From Planctomycetota bacterium (GTDB taxonomy: Bacteria > Planctomycetota > Phycisphaerae > Phycisphaerales > SM1A02): a stretch of DNA of 41,198 nt. The translations under genes were made by a program, and so were the position numbers. The stretch is from positions 1 through 41,198 of the forward strand of contig JACNLW010000056.1 of the NCBI GenBank assembly GCA_014381305.1, read 5' to 3'. Positions 34,175 to 41,198 of the stretch are shown here, in pieces. Under the pieces are notes generated by a model that saw only the letters and a program-made list of their open reading frames with translations, was not told the DNA's origin and did not search any database. Each line of letters opens with the position of its first letter. The stretch's first letter is position 1.

Positions 34175-34257
34175 GAGGTTCTTTTCTCAACTGTTCTATT
34201 TGCTTGTTCGCAACGAGCGAACACGCTCCAACAAACTGCGCAGCGCAGCGGAGCGAA
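34175..34257 (-). promoter_or_regulatory. Structured leader of the S10 superoperon
   Basis: The ~83-nt leader between the promoter and rpsJ holds two stems: TGTTCGC/GCGAACA (34205-34211 with 34217-34223, perfect 7 bp) and CGCTCC/GGAGCG (34224-34229 with 34250-34255) enclosing a CTGCGC-rich loop. An autoregulatory role is inferred, as for S10 leaders elsewhere. Confidence 0.5.
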
Positions 34258-34263
34258 TCGAGG

Positions 34264-34293
34264 ATTCTAGCCGTTATTGCCCCCTTTTGTCAA
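34264..34293 (-). promoter_or_regulatory. Strong promoter of the S10 superoperon
   Basis: On the minus strand a perfect -35 TTGACA (34288-34293) and a -10 TAGAAT (34264-34269) are 18 bases apart. The start would be near 34257. Confidence 0.75.
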
Positions 34294-34350
34294 CGCATTC
34301 TCCAACAAAACCCCCAATTATCCACTCACCCAAATAATGAGAATCTAATC

Positions 34351-34370
34351 TGACCCTAGGGTCAGGTCAG
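34351..34370. repeat. Solitary copy of the GGGTCAGGTC repeat
   Basis: A perfect 14-base palindrome TGACCCTAGGGTCA (34351-34364) is followed by GGTCAG, giving the same GGGTCAGGTC unit as the 13-bp array at 19718-19831. It stands between divergent rpsJ and the secreted-protein gene. Confidence 0.75.
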
Positions 34371-34397
34371 GTTCGTTAAAGTCGTTACAGTGCCAGA

Positions 34398-35711
34398 ATG
34401 ATCATCTTTCAGACCATCACATTGCTGTTGGCAACAGCACTCGCCACCGCAGAACCGTACAAAAACATGAGTATTGGGATGGAAATCACCCTTCCAGCCG
34501 CCGCAACGGTCGTTGCCACTTCTAGCGAGCCGCCTTCTTGCATGATCCAAGGCGGTAAGGGGCAATCTCCGTGGCACATGAAGATTGACCGAATCCTAGA
34601 AACAAACCAAAAGACAGCCCAAGAATTGACCATGCTGGCGTATGAAAGGCAAAAGTCTGAGGACAAAACACGCATTCTTGATGATCGAGCGATCACGATT
34701 GGAAACATTGAAGGGTGGTGGATGCGAACATCTCTCTATATAAAGGATGCTGAGGAATCCACCCTGTGTTGGTTGGCACTCCCAGTCCATGGCAATCAAG
34801 CAATCATGGCGTCCATTCTTACAACCAAAGAGGGATGGCAACGATCTGGCCCCTCTATCATGGCTTCGCTTCAAACACTCGTCTCGTTAAGCCCCGCCGC
34901 TGTCTTAACCCAGAGAATGGTCGGTCTTGATAGTGCATCTACACTTTTATCGGACCTAACACCCGAATCTCTCTCCGCATCTGTTGGTGTTTCTCATTGG
35001 AGGCAAATCCAGCAATATCAAGAAGATCAAGTGAGACCACTCGATATTGGATACGCCCACATCACATCAAGAATTGGCACCATCAGCGAAATCGGGACTT
35101 CAGCAACTGATAATGATGAAAAAGGGCTCCTCGTCGAGGTCCGTTCTCGAATCATGCCAAATCAACAAACAAAAATCGTGACTGACACCCTCGGATATTA
35201 CTGGATGAGTTTTGATGGCAAGGAAGAAATGTGGTCAAGCACAGCAACCCGCTGGAAAGGCAAAATCAGTACGGTCGAGAAGGAAACTGGCATCCGAAAC
35301 CGCCCTACGCTTGGAGAGCCAAATCCAAAACTCCTTATCCTTCGCCAAGACCTCACGTCAAATCGGCAACTCTCTCCTGTAGAAGTAAAAATCAAAAATC
35401 CCTGGCTACCAAAAACACTGACTTGGGTCATCGGTCCTTGGTTAAGCAAAACACGTCCCTCGCACCTTTCTTGGAGAACACTCAACGATTACATCGATCC
35501 ACCTGCTGAAACGATGCGAACCGATGAGATTCAATCGACCAATATCGGATTCTCCGTCACCACTCGAATGGGCGACAGCGATGCACTTGTCGTGACACAA
35601 TACGATTCTGATGGACAATTCCTCAGGCGAACATTAGGAAACGGCGCGGTTATCTTTGGAACAAACGAAAAAACGCTCAAAGCAATTTGGGAACCGAAAG
35701 GTCTTTGGTAA
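34398..35711 (+). CDS. Secreted protein of unknown function
   Basis: A 437-residue protein beginning with a signal peptide (MIIFQTITLLLATALATAEP). The mature part shows alternating strands and polar turns with several Trp (GWWMRTSLYIKDAEE, YYWMSFDGKEEMW, LTWVIGPWLSK). No family, active-site or repeat pattern is recognised. Its 3' end overlaps the tail of the convergent GHQP gene by 35 bases. The solitary GGGTCAGGTC repeat lies in its upstream region. Confidence 0.75.
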   Translation: MIIFQTITLLLATALATAEPYKNMSIGMEITLPAAATVVATSSEPPSCMIQGGKGQSPWHMKIDRILETNQKTAQELTMLAYERQKSEDKTRILDDRAITIGNIEGWWMRTSLYIKDAEESTLCWLALPVHGNQAIMASILTTKEGWQRSGPSIMASLQTLVSLSPAAVLTQRMVGLDSASTLLSDLTPESLSASVGVSHWRQIQQYQEDQVRPLDIGYAHITSRIGTISEIGTSATDNDEKGLLVEVRSRIMPNQQTKIVTDTLGYYWMSFDGKEEMWSSTATRWKGKISTVEKETGIRNRPTLGEPNPKLLILRQDLTSNRQLSPVEVKIKNPWLPKTLTWVIGPWLSKTRPSHLSWRTLNDYIDPPAETMRTDEIQSTNIGFSVTTRMGDSDALVVTQYDSDGQFLRRTLGNGAVIFGTNEKTLKAIWEPKGLW

Positions 35712-36834
35712 GTTTCTGTAGTTCCGCTTCACCATAAAGCGGAAATGCCCAGTCTCGCTTGCGTGCTATTTGTTGCGAACGCATAAGCGCTGCGTGGTTT
35801 GGTTTAACTCCAAGTGCAGCAAACATACGGTGCATTTCAAGATATGCAACTTGCCTTGCTGAGCTTCCCCTTGGTAGCGAATCAATGTTTGACAAAAACG
35901 ACTGTTTCTTTTTGGGGTCTCCAGAAAAATAGTGGTGCCTTGCTGATGCGATCGTTTCTATTTCAAAAGGCAATGTCATTGTCGCAGTTGCCATGACTTG
36001 CGGACATACATCAACACCAAGCCAGTTTTGACACCACCGTTCCATCACACGGTCGTAGATTGCACCGCCTGTTCCATGAACGAATAGATTTCCTACACCC
36101 AACCTTGCAAGAAGCGTGAGAAGAAGCGCGCGGGGACGGATAGTTTTTTGATCATCTCCCCACACAGGAAGTTCGTTTGCTGCGAGGAACGGAACACCGC
36201 TCTTTGGATATGCGCCAACTGCTTCGTTATACGCTGCAATACACGCGCCTTTGTTTACAAACATTGCATCAATAACGGCTTCGCCAATGGGCGTTTTGCA
36301 CAGATCGGTTGCAGCAATTTTGCAGTCTATTGCTGCGTAGGGTTTCATCAATGTGCCCGTTGCTTCAGCAATTTGCATTGCTGCATTTTGTTCATCGTTG
36401 TTCAACGCTCCGACAAACCGAGCATCATTTGTTGTGATTTCTAGAGGGTTCTGATCGCAGAGAGGAGTGGAGTCCTCACATTGTGCAACGCGCATTTTTT
36501 CAATCTGCAAAACACCATCTTGCAAATTTGGTATTTCAATCGTCCCAACATCCCCAACATGATGATCGACAACAAGGTGAACGAGTTTTGCATTGCACAC
36601 TTTTGCAAATTCACTCGCTGCAACAAACTTTGCCAAAATACCCGGATGAAAAAACATTGGCTGATGACCTACAACGACAATTTCGCTGTTTGTTTCTAGT
36701 CCAAGCGCACCACGCGTTTCGTTCTGCCACTCCCGAAGTGATGTATTAAATAAAGTTCCCTCTGCCGCAGTGAGCAACTTTCCCCACTGAGAAATTTCGG
36801 GGGTAGTTTGCAGAATTGTTCCATTGGTTAGCAA
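35677..36834 (-). CDS. GHQP-motif protein of unknown function
   Basis: About 385 residues, if the start is TTG 36834, which follows GAGGA by 9 bases and lies next to the glycosyltransferase stop. The frame is open to a TTG at 36891. The marked motif is VVVGHQPMFFHPGILAKF (near 57-74), with HLVVDHHVGD further on and GVGNLFVHGTGGAIYDRVME, a nucleotide-binding-like stretch. The GHQPxxFHPG pattern recalls the N-terminal region of BshC-type enzymes and proteins seen in planctomycetes, but I cannot assign a reaction. It is translated just after the glycosyltransferase gene, so a joint role in surface-glycan or thiol chemistry is possible but unproven. Confidence 0.65.
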   Translation of the reverse strand: MLTNGTILQTTPEISQWGKLLTAAEGTLFNTSLREWQNETRGALGLETNSEIVVVGHQPMFFHPGILAKFVAASEFAKVCNAKLVHLVVDHHVGDVGTIEIPNLQDGVLQIEKMRVAQCEDSTPLCDQNPLEITTNDARFVGALNNDEQNAAMQIAEATGTLMKPYAAIDCKIAATDLCKTPIGEAVIDAMFVNKGACIAAYNEAVGAYPKSGVPFLAANELPVWGDDQKTIRPRALLLTLLARLGVGNLFVHGTGGAIYDRVMERWCQNWLGVDVCPQVMATATMTLPFEIETIASARHHYFSGDPKKKQSFLSNIDSLPRGSSARQVAYLEMHRMFAALGVKPNHAALMRSQQIARKRDWAFPLYGEAELQKLTKDLSVPKLL

Positions 36835-37571
36835 GGCACTCTTTCCTCTGCGCGAGGTAACTGCGATGCGTAGCGCCCAAGTTCTCTGCAAAGAACTGCG
36901 CGGTAATGATCTATCCGCTCTTGAGGATCGTCAAGTGGGCCACCAAATGTTCTCGTAGGATCGTTATATATGAGCCGCACTGGAATCTCTTCAATGCGTA
37001 ATTGCATTGCCGCTGCTTGCACCCAAAGCTGTAATGGGAACTCGTACCCATTGACATCAAATGTACATTCTGCAAGTGCCGAAACGCGATACGCTTTGAA
37101 ACCGCAGAATGCATCGGTCAGTTCAAAACCTAGTGCATGATTCAATTCACTTGTTATTTGCTTATTGATCGCTTGGCGGTCAACGGGCGGCATGTCATTT
37201 TCTGAGTGCAATTCTAGGTATCGACTGCCAGAAATGATGTCACTTTGGTCATCCATGATTGCTTGCACAAAGCGAGGAATTGCTGCCGGCTCGTGTTGTT
37301 CATCACAGTCCATTGTGATGAGCCAATCAAACTGATCGACTGCTGCCCATCGGAACATGTCTTGCAGTGAACGCCCATAGCCGCGGTTTTCCGAGTGTCG
37401 AATAACCTCAACCGGATGACCAGCAAGTAACGCCGGCGTGAGGTCGTTGGAACCATCATCTACTACTAAGACATCGTCTGTGTATTTACAAACTTCGCTC
37501 AATACAGGGTTTATGTAGTTCGCTTCGTTATAGACAGGAATCCCAACCAATATTCTCTTCGCGATATTCAT
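36828..37571 (-). CDS. Family 2 glycosyltransferase
   Basis: A 247-residue cytoplasmic glycosyltransferase with a GT-A fold. ILVGIPVYNEANYI opens the fold, VLVVDDGSNDLT (about 34-45) holds the nucleotide-binding Asp pair, and WLITMDCDEQHEP carries the DxD-like metal site. SGSRYL and ELTDAFCGFKAYRVSAL fit dolichol-phosphate-mannose-synthase-like transferases. No C-terminal membrane helices are present, so it probably makes a lipid-linked or soluble sugar intermediate. It overlaps the GHQP gene by a few bases at its end and starts ~25 bases from the terminator of the protease gene. Confidence 0.9.
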   Translation of the reverse strand: MNIAKRILVGIPVYNEANYINPVLSEVCKYTDDVLVVDDGSNDLTPALLAGHPVEVIRHSENRGYGRSLQDMFRWAAVDQFDWLITMDCDEQHEPAAIPRFVQAIMDDQSDIISGSRYLELHSENDMPPVDRQAINKQITSELNHALGFELTDAFCGFKAYRVSALAECTFDVNGYEFPLQLWVQAAAMQLRIEEIPVRLIYNDPTRTFGGPLDDPQERIDHYRAVLCRELGRYASQLPRAEERVPC

Positions 37572-37595
37572 TGCTCCATTGTACTCTCTGCATGT

Positions 37596-37628
37596 AAAAA
37601 AAAGAGCCCCGCTTTCGCGAGGCTCTTT
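37596..37628 (-). terminator. Intrinsic terminator of the protease gene
   Basis: On the minus strand a 9-bp stem (GAGCC/GGCTC, one T-G wobble, then CGC/GCG) closes a GAAA tetraloop (37604-37625), followed by eight T (A8 at 37596-37603 on the plus strand). It lies ~35 bases after the protease stop. Confidence 0.92.
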
Positions 37629-37660
37629 CGTGAAATTACATTACACGTGGTAACAAGGCA

Positions 37661-40600
37661 TTAGCCACAATCACCACCATCGTTTCCGAATTCAGGACAA
37701 TTGAGGAAAATAGGGTTGCCATTCCACTCGTATGTGCCGTCATCGCAGTAACCATCGCCAACCCATGATTCGGGGCAGCAATTGCCATTGCAATCTGCGA
37801 TTTCGCCAGCAGGGCATCCGCCGCCGCCATCGCAGTCGCCGCCGTCGTTACCGAATTCAGGACAATTGAGGAAAATAGGGTTGCCATTCCACTCGTATGT
37901 GCCGTCATCGCAGTAACCATCGCCAACCCATGTTTCGGGGCAGCAATTGCCATTGCAATCTTCGATTTCGCCAGCAGGGCATCCACCACCGCCACCGCAA
38001 GGATCACTTGCACATGATGAACCGTCGCCTTGGTACGAACCGCCCATGGCTGTGCATGTCGCTGCGTCCATTTCTTGGCATTGGCTATTGATGCAACATG
38101 CACCTACTGGGTCGCCGCCGCCATCGCAGTCGCCGCCGTCGTTACCAAATGCATCGCAGTTGAGCCAGATTGCTACGCCAGCAGGACCGCCGTAGCCATA
38201 ATCGGATGGAATATAAGCACCATCGTCACAGTAGCCATCGCCAACCCAGTCAGTGTAAACAGCATCTTCGAAGCACGTACCCATGCAGTCAGCAGTGTAT
38301 CCAGCTTCGCATCCACCACCACCGCAAGGATCACTTGCACATGATGAACCGTCGCCTTGGTACGTACCACCAGCAGCAGCACAATTTACTTCGGTATCTT
38401 CAGTACAAGTTGTGCCAACACAGCATGCACCTACTGGATCGCCGCCGCCATCGCAGTCGCCGCCGTCGTTACCAAACGCATCGCAGTTGAGCCAGATTGC
38501 TACACCTGCAGGGCACTCGGTGCAACCGTAATCGGCAGGAATGTATGCTCCATCGTCGCAGTACCCGTCGCCAACCCATGCTTCAAAGACGTAGTCTGGG
38601 AAGCATGTGCCTTGGCAGTCCGCAGTCCAACCAGCTTCACAACCACCACCGCCGCCACAAGCATCAGCAGAGCATGTTGAATTGTCGCCGTTGTACGAAC
38701 CGCCTGCTGCAGCACAATTTGCTGAAGTCATCACAGCACATTCTGTACCGAAACAGCACGCGCCTGTTGGGTCGCCGCCGCCTTGGCATGGTCCCCAAGC
38801 GTCGATCACAATGAGAAGGTCGGAAACATCAACAATGCCATCGCCGTTTATATCAGCAGCTGCATCGCTTGTTCCCCAAGCGCTAATCATTTCAAGAACA
38901 TCACTAACATCGACATTGCCATCACCGTTGACGTCTGCGTCGCATGTTGAAGGTGAACCGCAGGTGTCAGCACCACAAGTGGTGTTGTCGCCAGCATATT
39001 CGCCACTATTGCCTGAACATTCGGCTTGTGTCAGTACAAAACAATCTGTACCAAAACAGCAAGCACCTGTTGGATCGCCGCCGCCGCCACAATCTGGGCA
39101 GTCGCCACCGTCACATTGGAATGCATCACAGTTGAGATAAATAGCTACGCCAGCAGGGCCGCCGTATCCATAATCTGCAGGAATGTATGCGCCGTCGTCG
39201 CAGTATGTATCGCCGACCCAATCAGTGTAGACACTATCTTCAAAACAAGTGCCCATGCAGTCTGGGGAATAACCAACTTCGCAACCACCATTCGTACAAG
39301 CGTCTGCACCGCAAGTTGTGTTGTCACCTTGGTAAGTACCACCTTCAGTACCACAACCTGCTTGCGTCATGATTGAACAAAATTCGCCTTGACAACATGC
39401 GCCTTCAGGTGCACCACCACATGGGTAACTTGTGCAAGAAACATAATCGCCTTGATATGTCCCGCCCATTGCTGAACAATCTGCTGCCGTACCATAAGTA
39501 CATGTCATGCCTACACAGCAAGCGCCTTCTGGATCGCCGCCACCGCCGGGAACCAACGTGTCTGTTGTTTGAGCGCCTGTGCCTGTTGGATCTAGCCAGT
39601 TACTTAAACTACTTGAACTGCTGCCGTCCCAAGAAAGGTTGAGTGAACGACCATAGTAATCATTCAAATCGTTTGGACAATATGAGGAACCACAACAAAG
39701 TTGACCAACAACTCTATGGTTGCCGTCAAATAGTGGTGAACCAGAAGAACCGGGAGCAGTTCGACCTGCGCCCCAGTTCACGTCCCAGTATTCGCCGCTC
39801 GCTTGAACAGTATCTGGGAATGAAATTCGTTTTTCTGCAGCTTCGGGGTGATGAATACCAGCACCGAGCGATGCAGATCCAGCTCGAGACCAACCCGCAT
39901 AGGTAACACCCCATGCAGCATTTGGATTTGAAGAAAGTTGGGTCAATGTAAAGTCGCTGTACGAACGAGTCGCACGCATGCTTGAACCACTTGTGAACTG
40001 ACTAAAATTACCATCGCCATTCCCACCGCTGTCGCTGCTGCCGGGTGTTCGGCAATAACTGTTTTGATAATTCCAATACACAACAATAGATGAGTCACTG
40101 CTGTTTGTTACACCACAATGATTTGCTGTAAGGAATAATGGAGTTTGATTTTGCGAAGTGTTGTTCATCATGACACCTGTGCAAGTGAGGTATCCATTAA
40201 GTGTATACACACCAACCGATGGAATTTCGTCCCACCATGCGTTGCCTTCTGGGCACATCACATCAATGTTGCATGATTCAGATGAACCGCGATCAGCGGC
40301 ATCGCCAACCCAACGATAACCTGAGTTGATCGAGGTAAGTTCGATGCCTTTCACTACGTGGCCCTTTTGATTTGAATCAACTACGATTTCAATAATCGCT
40401 TCATTGCCTGGAACTACTGGAGTCCAAAGTTCACCGTGCGATTTATTGTCGTCTGCTGTGAACGGACGAATTCGATAGTCGCCCGACGCATCAGTGATTG
40501 TCAACGAGCCACTTGATGGCATGTTGTACCGACCAAAACCAAGGTTCATCGTCAACGCATTGTCACATGAAACACGTAACGTCCAACGTTGTGTATTCAT

Positions 40601-40846
40601 ATCAACACGTTCCCAAATACCATCAGTCCCAGGAGTGATTGACTTTGTATTTGGAACAGCGAACTGTGGCGCTTGCCCCGATTTTTCTCTTGATAGATCT
40701 GCATCAAAAAGTGCCGAATAATCAAGACTCGGCACTGAGACTACAGGAATTGCATCCTTTGGTAAACGATTGTTCGTTTGTTCTTGACCAAGACCCGTGA
40801 GGGCCGAGGTACACAAGGCAGCAAGTAAAATTGGTATGATTGTCAT
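37661..40846 (-). CDS. Secreted S1-family serine protease with dockerin, GACC and LNR-like modules
   Basis: About 1061 residues. ATG 40846 follows AAAGGAG by 7 bases and opens a signal peptide (MTIIPILLAALCTSALTGLG). A pre-domain (about 30-195) is followed by a lysyl-endopeptidase-like trypsin domain: TANHC (His243), SDFTL (Asp298) and GSSGSPLF (Ser368) give a full triad. From about 440 on there are six Cys-rich 'GACC' modules (GACC...C...C...Y.GD...C....C) and five longer modules ending WVGD.YCDDG...NCDAFGNDGGDC, which resemble Lin12/Notch LNR repeats with Ca-binding Asp. A dockerin-like EF-hand pair (DVNGDGNVDVSD and DINGDGIVDVSD, near 635-682) lies between them. Likely an exported or surface protease; it is long for its family because of the modules. 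Confidence 0.92.
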   Translation of the reverse strand: MTIIPILLAALCTSALTGLGQEQTNNRLPKDAIPVVSVPSLDYSALFDADLSREKSGQAPQFAVPNTKSITPGTDGIWERVDMNTQRWTLRVSCDNALTMNLGFGRYNMPSSGSLTITDASGDYRIRPFTADDNKSHGELWTPVVPGNEAIIEIVVDSNQKGHVVKGIELTSINSGYRWVGDAADRGSSESCNIDVMCPEGNAWWDEIPSVGVYTLNGYLTCTGVMMNNTSQNQTPLFLTANHCGVTNSSDSSIVVYWNYQNSYCRTPGSSDSGGNGDGNFSQFTSGSSMRATRSYSDFTLTQLSSNPNAAWGVTYAGWSRAGSASLGAGIHHPEAAEKRISFPDTVQASGEYWDVNWGAGRTAPGSSGSPLFDGNHRVVGQLCCGSSYCPNDLNDYYGRSLNLSWDGSSSSSLSNWLDPTGTGAQTTDTLVPGGGGDPEGACCVGMTCTYGTAADCSAMGGTYQGDYVSCTSYPCGGAPEGACCQGEFCSIMTQAGCGTEGGTYQGDNTTCGADACTNGGCEVGYSPDCMGTCFEDSVYTDWVGDTYCDDGAYIPADYGYGGPAGVAIYLNCDAFQCDGGDCPDCGGGGDPTGACCFGTDCFVLTQAECSGNSGEYAGDNTTCGADTCGSPSTCDADVNGDGNVDVSDVLEMISAWGTSDAAADINGDGIVDVSDLLIVIDAWGPCQGGGDPTGACCFGTECAVMTSANCAAAGGSYNGDNSTCSADACGGGGGCEAGWTADCQGTCFPDYVFEAWVGDGYCDDGAYIPADYGCTECPAGVAIWLNCDAFGNDGGDCDGGGDPVGACCVGTTCTEDTEVNCAAAGGTYQGDGSSCASDPCGGGGCEAGYTADCMGTCFEDAVYTDWVGDGYCDDGAYIPSDYGYGGPAGVAIWLNCDAFGNDGGDCDGGGDPVGACCINSQCQEMDAATCTAMGGSYQGDGSSCASDPCGGGGGCPAGEIEDCNGNCCPETWVGDGYCDDGTYEWNGNPIFLNCPEFGNDGGDCDGGGGCPAGEIADCNGNCCPESWVGDGYCDDGTYEWNGNPIFLNCPEFGNDGGDCG
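37664..39530 (-). repeat. Tandem GACC and LNR-like protein-coding modules
   Basis: The DNA of the protease C-terminal half repeats with the protein. The last two LNR modules (37664-37990) are almost identical in DNA, and modules at 38100-38290 and 38440-38630 share long blocks. This indicates recent duplication by unequal recombination; it is not a CRISPR array, because the reading frame is kept through all units. Confidence 0.85.
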
Positions 40847-41143
40847 GTGTGGACTCCTTTTTCTCCAAACAAAGTACTTTTGACCTATTTCATGCACATT
40901 GCACTTATATATAGATCTATTATCTCTAATACGCTATTCGTAGCATTGACTTGACTCGGTTTCAAGAAAATTCAGTTATTCTAGATTTTTCATGCAATAA
41001 TTCGACGTTAACGACCAATATTGACCATTATGGACCAATAATCAACATAAAATCCCACGCATGTCAAGGTACACGATCGAAACAATAGGTGTCATCCAAC
41101 GCCAGCATCTGCGCCTGAAGCGACATTATTGATTGCTTGTTAC
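40847..41143. other. Intergenic region before the protease gene, with phased repeats
   Basis: An AT-rich 297-base region without a gene. GACCAATA (41013-41020), GACCATTA (41023-41030) and GACCAATA (41033-41040) are spaced exactly 10 bases apart, one helical turn, as expected for a cooperative regulator site. A TATATAAG-like -10 lies on the minus strand near 40905-40912, but I see no matching -35. Confidence 0.45.
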
Positions 41144-41198
41144 TTACTCGCACGCACCCCACGCGTCAATCACGATGAGCAAATCAGAAACATCTACG
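41144..41198 (-). CDS. C-terminal end of a second dockerin protein (rest outside window)
   Basis: The minus-strand frame at the window edge ends VDVSDLLIVIDAWGACE and stop, nearly the same as the second dockerin half in the protease (VDVSDLLIVIDAWGPC). Only 17 residues are inside the window, so the protein is otherwise unknown. It lies 297 bases upstream of the protease gene in the same direction. Confidence 0.7.
   Translation of the reverse strand, partial: VDVSDLLIVIDAWGACE

Noticed and set aside
34318-34326. DnaA-box-like TTATCCACT upstream of rpsJ
   Set aside because: One mismatch, a single site and no origin features around it; chance is sufficient.
37664-39530. Regular repeats suggesting a CRISPR array
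   Set aside because: The repeats are long, uneven and code for in-frame Cys-rich protein modules; there are no spacers or cas genes.

Overview
The window looks like chromosomal core DNA of a planctomycete, most probably of the class Phycisphaerae. The main reasons are a secreted serine protease built from Cys-rich 'GACC' modules, Notch-LNR-like modules and a dockerin pair ending in 'DAWGPC', a second protein with almost the same dockerin end at the right edge, a HAAS/PadR pair, and several secreted proteins of no recognisable family. The DNA is moderately AT-rich. TTG and GTG starts are used beside ATG. This placement is inferred from protein style only.

Layout. 1-801 is the 3' part of mutS. 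767-3393 is a minus-strand unit padR - HAAS-domain membrane protein - thioredoxin-like protein, with a clear self-overlapping operator. 3465-3636 is a nested inverted repeat. 3639-4947 is rpmA-obg without rplU. 5160-6737 holds a secreted protein and a divergent double-GNAT protein. 6738-8438 is a DnaA-box-bearing leader and dnaA, followed by a secreted helical-repeat protein and a DegT-fold protein that lacks its catalytic lysine. 11276-14745 is a minus-strand four-gene cluster (small cytoplasmic protein, lipoprotein, single-pass secreted protein, FliF/YscJ-like two-TM protein). 14787-16642 is cdaA-ybbR (c-di-AMP synthesis). 16682-19503 is pheS - membrane protein - tyrS. 19546-19831 is a dense repeat locus that shares a hairpin element with 3509-3588.

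19912-34174 is one long minus-strand ribosomal superoperon (S10, spc and alpha operons fused): rpsJ rplC rplD rplW rplB rpsS rplV rpsC rplP rpmC rpsQ rplN rplX rplE rpsN rpsH rplF rplR rpsE rplO secY infA rpmJ rpsM rpsK rpoA rplQ. rpmD, rpsD, adk and map are missing from their usual places. It has a strong promoter and hairpin leader before rpsJ, a 220-nt spacer before rplD, two perfect hairpins between rpsM and rpsK, an apparent H-type pseudoknot just before the rpoA ribosome binding site, and an intrinsic terminator after rplQ.

34398-41198 is accessory or surface-related: a secreted protein of unknown function, a GHQP-motif protein, a family 2 glycosyltransferase, the large modular protease with its terminator, and the end of another dockerin protein. 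The most noteworthy signals are the repeat family (three loci), the rpoA-leader pseudoknot, the FliF-like cluster, the lysine-less DegT protein and the LNR/GACC protease.
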